Shown here piece after piece: positions 51,611 to 62,879 of a stretch of 64,000 nucleotides of DNA (position 1 is its first letter; each line of letters opens with the position of its first letter). The stretch spans positions 33,007,201-33,071,200 of the forward strand of contig OZ038422.1 of the NCBI GenBank assembly GCA_964036155.1, given 5' to 3'. The translations under genes were made by a program, and so were the position numbers. Under the pieces are notes generated by a model. The model had not been told where the DNA came from. It searched no databases and saw only the letters and a program-made list of their open reading frames with translations. The stretch comes from Diploscapter coronatus. Taxonomy: Eukaryota > Nematoda > Chromadorea > Rhabditida > Rhabditidae.

Positions 51611-54600
51611 TTTGCGTTATGCTTAGAAAAATGCAGCAACTGTGTTGCCGTCGACAAGTCGACAATTCCTCCTTCCCCTTAAAGTCTTTCAACAACGAGA
51701 GCGCTTTGAATGATAATCGTCGTTGAATTAGGATAATCAAAATTAAACACTTATTTTGACAGACTGACTTCTTGGAATGATTGCTTGGACTTGTTGCGTG
51801 TGGATTCCGGCGCTGAACGATATTCTTAACCTGGAACTAAAACTATTTATTCTGAACTTGTTGTGGGAGCGGAGTCATTTGACAATTCTAGTGGGTCGAC
51901 ATTGTATTTCGTCTGAAACAATGATCTCTAAGCTTTTAGGAAATTTTTAAATTGAGACAAATAAAAGTTCAAAACAAATCTGTAAGGATGTCGAGAATGC
52001 AGCTTCTCTCCACCGCTCACCAATAAGTGTAGTTGACTGATTACTAATTCGCTTTTTCCACACATCGACTTGTGCTTTCACTTCTCATCCCTTAGCTTGG
52101 CCCGGCACTTTTCGGTATGGTTGACTAATGAGTAATTGGCCCCTTTGACTTGCCTGTAATTGACACAGAAAACACTCGTCCCTCCCATCTGCTATTCTGC
52201 ATTTCCCCATTCCCCTCTTCACTACAGTCAGTGACAAGTGTCTTAGCGTTCATTTTTGAACCTGCTTGTTCGGATATTTTTTCTGCTTTGTCTGCTTATT
52301 TTAGTCCATTGTATTTTGGGACTCGAGTGTTACGCGAAGTGTGACTGTAAAAGTAGGATTTAAGTCAACCTCAATCTGAAAAATTGAAACCTCATTCGGA
52401 AATTGGAAAATGATGCTGCAACGACGAGGACGATAGTAGAGGAGGAGGAGGAGGAGAAGGTGCGTGTTCATTCTGAAACTTGATGTTTAGGAAAAATAAC
52501 TGAATTCGTCAAAATCAACTTAATCTTCTCCAAAACCTGGATGCAGCAGCAGCATTTTCACAATTCATTGCAAATCGCCAAAATTGGGGTCATTCATTTT
52601 TTCGCATTTTTCTTATCTGACGGACTTTCTTCTCACTTTCTTCCCATTCTGCATTCATTCATTCATCCACTCTATCGACTTATCATGGAATCGAATCTCT
52701 GCAAATTTCCCCTCCCCTTTCATTTTTGCCAGCGTTTCTTGGATTTCTGTTTCGAGTGGACAATCCACCTTTCCCTTCTCTTCCTCCTTTCCTTCTTCCG
52801 CTTGAACTTTCCCCTTCCATCCCCTTTCTTTTTCATGTAAATCGCGTGTCTTTCTTTCGAGAGTAGACAAGGCAAGGGCCTGTAAAATTTACCAATTTAT
52901 TTGACTTCTCTAATTTTTGCCGATTTGTAAAATTTACTGGAAATCGTATCATTATAGGTCGAACCAAGTTTGTAAAATTCGCCAAAAGTCAAAAATGCTT
53001 ATCTTAACTTTATCTAAAGCCGGCTTATTAGTTTTTAGCTAATTTCGCTAAGGCTTATAAATTTATCCAAATTCACAACAACATATTTAGAAAATTCTCA
53101 CTTAGTAAAGTTGGAAGGTTCCCCAGCCTTAATTTTTGAACAGTTTTGGTATAGGATAGGGTCGAGGTTTGGCTAAGGCATATTTGATCTTTAAATGACG
53201 AAATCATTTTATGGGTCATTTTGACACCATACGCATGGCCTACTCATCTCTTACCCTATCCTTATGCCATGTGATACAAAATTTAAAGTCTTTTTCTCTG
53301 TTTCCAAAATTCTAAGCGAAATTATTACCCAGAAGCAATAAGTTGGCCTTAAGGCAACGTTAAAATAAGCATTTTTTTCACTTTTGGTCAATTCTAAAAA
53401 TGTGGTCATGGTAGTCTGATGAATTTATAGGAGGCCTAAGACAAGAAATGAACGCTTTTCTGCTTTCTTCGATCGTCTTAACCCAAATCCCATTTGCATT
53501 TAGTTAACCTCTTTCCAACTTTTAACAATTACAACTATGCCTGATCGAATAGGGAATATAATGCATTGTTCTGCTTCCTCCACAGTTTCTGTCAGACTTC
53601 CGGATCTCGTTTGCAGCAACCTTCTTTGTCCGTTCCGTTTTCCGCTTCCGTATCCGCATTTGTTAGGCAGCGTATCTATTTCGAGTCACTAATTCGCTAG
53701 ATTTCTCCCCCCTTCGATCGAACGGACCTGTCAAAGTCCGTTTTTATTTCGCGCAGCTCATTTTTTCTTTGACTCTCGCCGATCAGATCAAACACATTCA
53801 CTGCCTGCCACTCTGTCTGGCTTTTTCTATTTGTCAAATGATGTTCCCTGCATTCTGTATCTGGGATGGGCCTTGCAGTAGAATGTGGAATGAATCTGAT
53901 TGCCCTGTGTCTATCTGCCTGTCTGCCTACCTGTGTGTGCTACCTGTCATCATCAACGCATCCCCATATCGTGTCTGTCGATTTGTTTGCATTCCTTCTC
54001 ACACATTCCATAACAAATTCGTAAGCTTCTTTCAGAATATGTAAAAAAAAAATCTCTAAGTTCCTGAATCATCCAGATTCGTAATCCATCGATCAAAACA
54101 GCGCTATATTGTTGACCAGAAAGTTGATTGACTTATCATTTCGAAGTGAGTTTCTCCCTTTTCGTCTTCCGCTTTGCGTCAGCGCCGGATTAATTGCCGC
54201 TGCTCGTCTTCATCTGCTTCTGTATTTCCTCTTCTCCTTACTTTCTCCTTCCCTCTCCAATGCTTTCCATCTCCGCTTCTTGCTTCTTCACAATTCTCTT
54301 CTCGCCTTCACGCTGGTCGATGAGTCGATTTTCCGCGAGCGATTAGCGCTTTTAGCCTCTAAATGCTGACTGACTGACTGCAGACTTGTTTCTAATGCTC
54401 CAAATTTCATTATTACTGTAGTTTTCTTTCGAAATCTAACTTATAATCAACTTTCAGATCTTGCAGGCGGCTCAACTCGAGCATTTCTATCAGATTCAAA
54501 CTCGAGCACTTCTATCAGAGCAAATCACTAGAATTTCTTCTCATCGCCAGAAGAAGAAAGAGTCTTGTTTCCCCAAGTCCTGTGTCTGTTGTTTGTGTTA

Positions 54601-55502
54601 TTGTTTCTCTCGTGTAAGTGCTAACACGTCTTGCCGTCTTGTCCTCGTAATTCCCCTATCCTGCAATGCCTGTTCTGTTTCAGTATCTGTAGATTCTTGT
54701 GCTTTTGTGCCGAATGGACCACTCTTTCCCTTCCCTTCTTCTATTCTCAAAACTCTCAAAATGATCATATCGATAGCCGCAGGCCACTTGACGCAATCGC
54801 GCATTGCAAATATTTTGCCAGATCTCCTCTCTTCTTTCTCAGCTGCTTACCTGTTCACGTGTATGTGTGTGGGCACGTATCTTCTAATCTCATTTCTCGA
54901 TGAATGTTCCAATTTTGATAACTTGGTATGGCATTTTACTCTCTGACCTCTCTGACCCACATCCTCTTTCTTCTTCTTCTTCTCCTCTCTAACTTATTCT
55001 CGTCCTCTGCCTGTTTGTCTCCCTCCGTGTCTAATCCTCGAGACTAACTCTCACTTTTCACTTTTCAAGTACTCTGAACAATTCCAAACCTCAACAGCTT
55101 CATTTGGGATTTAGAGTGGTTTCAAACTGGAAATTAATTCGTCCACAATTGAGCTTCCGATTCGAATTTCCCTCCCTTCCATTTCCGCTATTCATTGAAC
55201 TTTTCATCCATCAAATCTAATGTCAATCTGACTGCCACAAGCAGCGAGAATAGGGACTGTATATAACTGGTCTCTTCTGATGGATTTACTAAATTTCTAA
55301 GGTTCTGAAAATAGTTCAATTTCTTTTAAATACAGAGTCTCATCTTCATTCTGCCTACTAGGCACTTTCCCTCGCTCCTTCCTTACTTCATTTCCTATTC
55401 GAACTTCACTCCCTTCACACTCGTCCTCTTTTGACTTCCGCTGTACATCACTCTGCATCAACTCGATCACTTTTTCATCGAAAATAGAGAATTGTCTTTC
55501 AG
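51611..55502. other. BTAF1 3' flank and pyrimidine-rich region upstream of prominin-like gene
   Basis: 3.9 kb. It starts with the BTAF1 3' UTR (AATAAA near 51960). A large foldback lies around 52870-53440. From about 53.5 kb the plus strand is strongly C/T-rich. A 24 nt motif (CTCGAGCATTTCTATCAGAT) is imperfectly doubled at 54475-54520. The 161-codon open frame at 54461-54946 is mostly low-complexity and is not supported. The missing 5' exon of the prominin-like gene may be in here. Confidence 0.45.
52870..53440. repeat. Large imperfect foldback element
   Basis: CAAAAGTCAAAAATGCTTAT near 52982 is mirrored by AAGCATTTTTTTCACTTTTG near 53367. CTTATTAGTTTTTAGCTAAT and TTTCGCTAAG near 53.04 kb are loosely mirrored by AAGCGAAATTATTACCCAG near 53.31 kb. 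The word TTTGTAAAATT recurs in the left arm. Confidence 0.5.
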
Positions 55503-58500
55503 ATAAATAACCCGCAATTTTTCTATGGGATTCTCGTAGTCCGCTCCATCCAAATGCCCTCAGCCTCTGTCCTGTCGCCTCCCTCCCTGCTCCGATTCAT
55601 TACCTTCCCTTTTGACGACGAGACTTGGCGGCATTTGGTTGCGAAGTATTGGCAGAAAGAGACGTTGCTAGATGGTGATTTGCTGGAAGAGCATGTCATC
55701 AATCAGCCTCTTCTAGCAGCCCTCACCCTATTGCTACTCCTTCTATCTGCATTCATTTTCATAGCTTCGATTATTTTTGTGGGCTGTCGAAGTTTGGGCA
55801 AATGTGGTGCAAAACGATATCAGGTCAGAGCGCTTATTGTGTTTCACAAAACAGCATGACTTTAGCCTCATCCAACTAGTGGGAAACGCTATTCCATCTA
55901 CCTGTCTATATTCCTAATTTGTTGGTGCTTCATCGCCACCGCATCCCTGTATTTCGTGTTCTCTGGACTAAATTTTTGGAACCAGAAACCCTCCTCGGAA
56001 CGACTTTCTACGAGCAATTTGACTCTCGTCAGATTCACTCCCAACACTTACTATGATAGAAAAGTAGGTTGACCTTCTTCTTTTTGCATTCACTCCCGAT
56101 TGGCCCATTCAGCCTCGCGAACATTTAGGTGCAGAAGCGTTCAGCTAATGAGCCAAGTATTAGTGAAATGTTTAGTGATTTGGACTATGATGGGGACTTT
56201 GAAAAGATCAGTATCCAGGTTGAGTCTGACAAATGACTTTTTGAGCTGAATAACCCCTTCTCAGACGACTAGAACAGCTCGAACAACGACGTCGCATCGC
56301 CCTATCGTGACTCAGACATTCAAGCCACAAGTCGAACAGAATTCCGCGGAAAGGACTGTAAGCCAATTTGACGACATCACTTTGTGTCTTGAAACAGTCG
56401 ATTAGCGTTGCCTTATTTAGCAGGTCTTCCACACCTCGTCCATCGTCCTCCCCACCAGCAAACAACGGCTTCGACCTATCGAAATCCCTCTTCGGCCTCA
56501 TGCAGAGACCGTCTTCACTCACTCACCTCCGGACTTCCCCAAATCAGTCTCTACAAAAATGACTGATGGAGAAGAAGAAGAAGAAGAAACGACGGAAGAA
56601 GTGAAGCAGACGCGGAGTGGATTGACGACCGAACAGGGCGTTGCATTCGTGTCGAACAAAGTGCGGGCCATCGGCAGGTCCATCGACAAGGACCTCTTCA
56701 GAACGAGTGGCCTGGCCTCTGGACTGTCCATGTCCAGCTACGTGCCTATCAAGAAGAAGTTCGCTCGAAATGAGGCAAGCGCATTGAGCGACGGCAGCGA
56801 TGAATTCACCACGCAGCCAATCGAAACAACAGCATCGACTTCTGCAGCAGCGTTCGAGACGACATTCCCTCTCACTTCCACTCTGCCGAACACGAGGAGT
56901 GGTCGGACTCGAATCTATGCGGATAAAACAGTCGACTACTTTGCCGACTCTGAAGTGTCTCAGGAAGTGAATGCAGAAGAAGAGTTGGAAATGTTCAGAA
57001 TTTTGCACGGCAAGTCTGAAATCGCGAACAGACGGCCTATTCCCCATCATCAGACGATGCCTTCATTCACAACGACAACTACGGAAATTTCTACTATCCT
57101 GCCTACAACAACTTCTGACTTCACTGAAACCTCGAGTAGCAGTAAGAAAGGTGATGAGATGAATTAAAGTTGCTCAGTTTCTCAATTTGAATAGTTTAGT
57201 TGAAACGACTACAAAATTGATTGAGTCCACTTCGTCTGACATTTCTGCCTTTCCTCTGGTCGAACAGAGCGAGGATGAAGTGACGGAAATGGTTCGAATC
57301 GACGAGACAACCCCCGTTGCATCATTCACAAGGACTTCGTTTCCTGTAACCACAACTCGACAACAAAAACAGCTGCAGCAGACCACTTCAACTACAATTC
57401 TCCCATCTACAGCCCTGCTTGATCTGCAATCGACAGAAGACGACGACACCGATGAAGTTGTAAGCGTTCTAGAATTCATTTAAAAATTTATCAACACACA
57501 ATTAGGCGATTTCTCCAATCCCCATTTTGGCTCCGAGTCCAAACGCGGTGAATTTCACTTCTGTCGAGAACGGCACAGACAGCAGCAATGAGTTGTCGCT
57601 GTCGGCCGACTCGAATGGTGTCCAGTGGCACGTGGACACGGTTCCTTTCGAGAAGGTTTGAGTCATCAAAAATCAAAATTCAGCAATGTGTCTTTTGCAG
57701 ATGCAGACTTCGACTCGAGTGACTCTGACGTTCCCAAACGAGCATTTGACCGACTTCGACATGCAGACCAAAATCGAGCAGATCTCCCCTCTACCTTTCC
57801 CCTTCCACATTCTGCACACCTCGTCAATCATTTGGATGGCCCGTATTTCGTTCGTCCTAATCTCCACTCTCATTATTCTGGTCATCTTCCCCTCGATATT
57901 CCTGATCATAATTGGAACGGTCTGCTATTTGCACAGCTATCACCCCATGGATCGGTCGAAATTGTCCGACAAGGTTTGAAGAAAATTGAGTTCCCCTCGA
58001 AAATGACCATTTTGAGATCGGCTCTCTGTTGATTCTGCTAGCGACAATCCAACTGTTCTCGATCCCTCTGCTGTTGTGCTTCTCGGCCTTCACGCTCATC
58101 TACGTGCATGCGTATGACGTGCTCTGTCCCGCCCTGCAGATGCAATTCATGCACCAGATGGGCGCATTGGACAGTCGCATCACCATCGACAGTGCTGCGT
58201 TCATCGATCGACAGGTCATCAACAGCGAGAATTGCAGACATTCACTCGCCCATGTGGAGGTTAGCATTTTGGGAGAACACAGCATGAAACCCAAATTCAG
58301 GGAATGCTATATTCCTCTCTGCTCCTAGCCTTATTCTCCATCCCAGTTGTATTTTCTCTATTCAAAGTGACCAAGTATTTCCTTCGAATGAAGACCGAAT
58401 ATTATTGGTCGGTTGGTGACAATTATGGCTCTGCTAGGTTTGTTGTGAAATTCGATTGAATTTTCAAATTCGGAGAACATTAGGCCTCAAAATAATAATG

Positions 58501-58711
58501 AAGAAATCTATGGTCCTATATATGGAGAAATTCGGAATAAGCGAAGACCTCCCGCTCCTCCTCCTCCTCCAGCCTATCAGGTTGGTGTTTATAAAATGAC
58601 AGTCGAGTCTTGAACTGATGATTTTATTTGAAGGACAACCACATATATTCGGAGAGCCTTTATGCAGATGGACCTATTTATGGAATCTATAGTTCTTATG
58701 GGCAAATCTAA
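55503..58711 (+). CDS. Divergent prominin-like five-transmembrane protein
   Basis: Exons: 55503-55823 (5' end uncertain; ATG at 55554 possible), 55866-56063, 56129-56218, 56265-56357, 56421-57150, 57200-57459, 57506-57655, 57701-57973, 58017-58259, 58301-58437, 58484-58580, 58634-58711. All phases agree; about 889 aa visible. TM1 (PLLAALTLLLLLLSAFIF) is followed by a GCRSLGKCG cysteine stretch, TM2 (YLSIFLICWCFIATASLYFV), a loop of about 460 residues rich in Thr/Ser, TM3, TM4 (LLILLATIQLFSIPLLLC), a short loop with cysteines and TM5. The tail contains GPIYGEI and a proline run. This order matches prominins, plasma-membrane-protrusion proteins. The first loop is mucin-like and the second far shorter than usual. 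No signal peptide exon was found. Tweety-type channels are a weaker alternative. Confidence 0.58.
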
Positions 58712-59074
58712 AAGTCTAACCCTGACGCCGTCTTTCATAGATTTCCCCAATTGCTTGCTCATCACAGGACTTTACTTGATTTTCATATCTCCAATCGGGT
58801 ACAATCAGCTTCTTCTCACAACACAGCAATTCTTTCTACGTAAATACGTGAATGCATTCTCAATCACATCAATCAGCAATCCCCATTGAAGGCTCGAATA
58901 TGTATGTTTATTATCTCACCTCCTTCAAACTCCCACTCAGGACTAGTCAGTATTCGTGAAAATTTCATGAATTTATTTTTACAAAAAAAATTTATTAAAG
59001 TTATTCATAAGCTTAGAAATGTACAGAAAACTGTTGAAATGTCCAATTGTGCGTGCATGAGTGAGTGATAATAG
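58712..59074. other. Convergent 3' ends
   Basis: 363 bp between the stops of two convergent genes. On the minus strand an AATAAA signal lies near 58972-58977, suitable for the EF-hand gene. No exon is supported. Confidence 0.5.
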
Positions 59075-60745
59075 TCAGTTACCCTTGATTAGCATGGCGA
59101 ATTCTGCAAAATGTAGTTGATTGAAGTCGGAAAGAGTCATTTTCCCACCGTGAAAGTCAATCTTCCCATCGTTGTTTCTGTCTGCCTCCCTAATCATAAG
59201 TTTGGCTTCGACTTCAGTCAGTTTTTCCCCAAGTGAACCCATTATGTCTAGCAAATCACCGAGTGAAATCATTCCATCCTGATCTTTGTCAAATACCTAA
59301 ATCGCAAACAAACATTTAAGAAGCACACAACGTGTCAGTAATTTCATAGCATCTAAAATGATAGGCAAAATGACTTGGACTGTCTGTCGATTTTGATGAA
59401 CAGAAATGACAATGTTACAGTTTGATAGGATTGTCGAGGCAAAATAAGCTCATCTTTCAGATTTTCTATTCATTGTTGTTGGCAAGAAAAATGACGAAGG
59501 CCTTTCAGTAGATTTCGATGAGCAAAGATGAAAATATGGGCTCGACTTACATTGAAGACTTCTCGCAATTCTCTTTCTTCTTTCGGGCTGATTAGCTGCT
59601 TTTTGAGGACTATGAGAAATTCGTCGATATCAATGCAGCCATTGCCTAAAAATAATTCTAACTAACTTTTTTCGGTACTTGGAAAGAAATCTGCAAATCA
59701 TTCTCGTCTTGCAGCCTTCATTTCTGCAATTCTTCCCCAATTACAAAGTAATTAGCTTCGTCAATAATCTCATTAGAAAGTGCTCCCAGCGTAAGTTTCC
59801 TCATTTGTGGTCCTTTGCTGTTTTAAGGCTTCAAAAGAGCATTTTGCGCCAAAAACGCTTCAGTCAATTTTCGAAAAATCTTATGCATAAGATAGGGCAG
59901 CGCTTAGCACGAATTTCTTCTATAATTCGTAATTTTCGCGATTTGTCCGACATTTCGGCCTCGTTTCTACCTCCGCAAATCTCTACAAGGTGAAATAAAT
60001 CAAATGAATACAAAGTCCCAACTCATGTTCAAAGAAAAATGGCCTTGTTTATTTTCCAAAATTTCCCAAAAGCGAATTTCGCTGATCATTTATTTAAAAA
60101 AGCGCCTCCTGGACACAGGCAAAGAAGAGCTCGAATTTCGGCGTCATTCGAAGCGTGTGCGAATTGAAAATGCAAACTGAATAAAGAGAACAGCCGCAAC
60201 TGGACGAGTTTTGATGACGAACTGCTCGAAATGCACAATTCAATATGCAGCACTTCCAAAAATACGCCGATAAATGAATTCCTCCAACCTGAGTGAAGTG
60301 TTCTGAGCAGAAACATTCAACATTCGACAGATATAGGCGGACTTTCAACAAGTGAAAAAATTTAAGAGAGGGGATACGCAATATTAATTTTTCTATAGGA
60401 AAGTTATGCGTATGGGGGTACGCAACAAGATTTTAGCGGGAAATTTTGGCCTAAGTTATGCCTCTAAGTCTGATTCGACGCTCGACTCACCGTCTATGTC
60501 CGCCTGCTCTATGAGAGCCTCGATCTTGCCACCAGTCGGATTTTCTCCGAATTGCAGCAGAGCCACCTATAATTCAATTTGAAATCAGATTCCTTCGCAA
60601 ATAGAACATCGAACATTTTTTGGAATCAGAAAAGAAGCAAAACAAGAAAGCGTACCTCCAGCTCCTGCCGATTAATCTTACCGTCGCCATTCTTGTCGAA
60701 CTCCTTGAAGATCTCCCTCAATTCACATTCCTTCAGAGCCTCCAT
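59075..60745 (-). CDS. Calmodulin-like four-EF-hand calcium-binding protein
   Basis: Minus-strand exons in transcript order: 60745-60656, 60566-60491, 59645-59551, 59296-59149, 59103-59075, encoding 145 aa. Four EF loops are visible: DKNGDGKINRQE, DIDGNGCIDIDE, DKDQDGMISLGD and DRNNDGKIDFHE. Loops 1, 2 and 4 are canonical with Glu at position 12; loop 3 has Asp there, which usually weakens or shifts Ca/Mg preference. The linker helix (LKKQLISPKEERELREVFN) and overall length fit the calmodulin/troponin C superfamily, but the sequence is far too divergent to be calmodulin itself. A 45 nt last intron separates DFH from EFAMLIKGN. TTCAG directly precedes the start. Cytosolic calcium sensing is inferred. 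Confidence 0.9.
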
Positions 60746-62879
60746 TCTGAACCAGATGAATTATGATTGTGAATTGTGAATTGTGAAGTGGGAAGTGGGT
60801 AGAGTAAGTCAGAGAATTATTAAGGAATTTGTGCAAAAAGGAAAGCAAGCAAGAAGTGGCTGTTATGGCCTTATTGCCTATGTACGGCAATTAAAGAAAC
60901 TGACAAAGACCCATTCGATGATGCACACTGCCAAAGAATGGAAAGGGGAAACGGAAATCCTCTGCGCAAAGAGATGTTTTGTGCCTTCCCCTCCCCAATT
61001 CAGAAAGCATTCTGTTGTGTTGTTTGGCGTTTCGAAAACGAACAACAGTTTAGAAGAAAAGGCTGAAGGCGGGACTTGGGCACTGATAATGCGGCTGTTG
61101 GCTGTGAATGGAAAGAATGAATATGTTAGGTCAAAAGCCAATTGGAAAGGAGGCGTTTCCGGAATAGATGTGTGAATGCGAGTGCACTGCGTGCAATACA
61201 TGCAGTGTGAAGGTGACCGGGCAGTCTCCTGGGAAGGCATAGAAGCCCATTTATCACACACCAACTCAGAAAGGCGAAATGCAATGTTTGTGATTCAATT
61301 CGAATTCAAACCTCGATGTTTTCCTTTGCATGTCATCTGCATTAGGCGCCAGTTGCATATCTGTCGCTGAATCCAATCTCGTCAAATGGACTCGACTAGA
61401 GTGAGAGTGGCGACAATATTGAGAACTCGACTGCACAACCCCACAATGCCAAGAGCCTAGTGGCTAATTGGGCTTTTGTGTGAGGGTCTCGGCCAGAGAT
61501 TCAAAAGAGTGGAAGAATGCTTGACAAAAAGGCGGAATTCGAAGAACAAATGAAATTCTAATGAATTTTTGAAGGACGCAAAAAAATCACTCCCGCCAGC
61601 CCCATTTCCTTTGAACAATTCGCTATGCAGATTGTGGAAACAACATAGACAAGAGTTCTCTTCAGACGCAGAAGCGAACGTTTCTCTGCTTCTCTCTTCG
61701 AGCTAAACTATCACCTCGAAACTCGGTCTGTCTGAACTCCACCATTTAAACTTCAACCAATCATTAGAATAATTTATTCATTCATTTTCATAAATAACTT
61801 GATCTATCGCAAAACTAGGCGATAACACGAGATGTAGATAACAATAAAATATCTCTTCGTAATATGTAGAAAACATAAGACTTCTTCCCGCACAGATAGT
61901 GTTAAATTTGAACGATTTGTAGAGCTGATGAACAGTTTGGAAGAAAGATGGAGAAAATGAAAATTCTCGTCGATAGGTTAGAATTAGCGCGAAAAGATCA
62001 CAGTGACATAAAATCAGCACTAAAAATAGAATTGGATAGAGATTCTTTGAGATAAATTAGAATATTAGATTGTGAGGCAAATGTGCTTGAATCGAATCAC
62101 TAAATATCGATCGAAAACAAATAACTTATCCAAACAATTAGAATGTGAGAGAGCGAGCGAAAAGTTAGCAGTGATTAGACCAGTAGAAAATTGAACGCGC
62201 GATAATCACTAGTAAATTTTACCTATCTCTTCTGAACACTTCGCTTGTAGTAAGAACATTGTATATATGAAAGAATAAACCCGCTTGGAACAGTTTACGA
62301 TGGAAGGAAAACGCTAAGCAGAACTTAGATTGTCTTTGATATTCACTGTTTCACGTAAATAGAGAGGATTGCATAAATTATGTGTGAAAGTTGTATAAGG
62401 GGACGTTCGTACTTTTTGACATCGTGTCAATATCAAGAGTGTCAAAAATTTACACATGAAATCGCTTAACATTGACACGACGTCAAAAGGTACGAACGCG
62501 CGTCCTAAGAAAACAAAATGCCGAGCGAATTGAATGCAACTGTGAGTTGAGTTGATTCAGAGGGTTGAGTTGGTTTTTAGGGAGAGAGGAAGGGGAGATA
62601 GATTGAATCATTGCCAATGGTTACCAAGTTTGTTACAAATAATAATCGTAGAGGCATTTGTTGTGAACCGGAAATTAGAAATGAACAAATTAAATGAATG
62701 AAATCGAAAATGGAGATCGAAAATTGCAAAGGCCATATGTGAAATTGAACGAAACGCAACATTTGTCTGAATCTGTAATCATGCCTTATGAAAGTTGAGA
62801 AGTTTCCCTTCAGATTCTCAATATACAGCTTCTTCTCAACTTGCATAATTCATGAAATTGACTTGCTTGGAACTTCCAA
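60746..62879. other. Intergenic between EF-hand gene and MED13
   Basis: 2.1 kb. No exon is supported on either strand; the antisense pair of open frames at 60783-61175 and 60878-61264 have no domain or splice support. A PIF/Harbinger-like MITE lies at 62399-62505. The promoter of the EF-hand gene and the MED13 3' UTR should be here. Confidence 0.5.
62399..62505. mobile_element. PIF/Harbinger-like MITE with TAA target duplication
   Basis: It begins GGGGACGTTCGTAC and ends GTACGAACGCGCGTCC, with inner TTTTTGACATCGTGTCAAT and ATTGACACGACGTCAAAA. It is flanked by TAA (62396-62398) and TAA (62506-62508). A 3 bp TWA duplication is typical of PIF/Harbinger transposition. There is no coding capacity, so it would depend on a transposase elsewhere. 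Confidence 0.65.

Noticed and set aside
54461..54946. 161-codon open frame with hydrophobic patches
   Set aside because: Pyrimidine-rich low-complexity sequence containing a small internal duplication. It runs through plausible splice signals and gives no domain; kept only as a possible site of a missing exon.
56544..57050. 168-codon open frame on the minus strand
   Set aside because: Shadow of the long exon of the prominin-like gene, whose plus-strand phases join cleanly to its neighbours.
60783..61264. Overlapping plus and minus open frames of about 130 codons
   Set aside because: Mutually antisense, no domain, and the region is the expected promoter side of the EF-hand gene.
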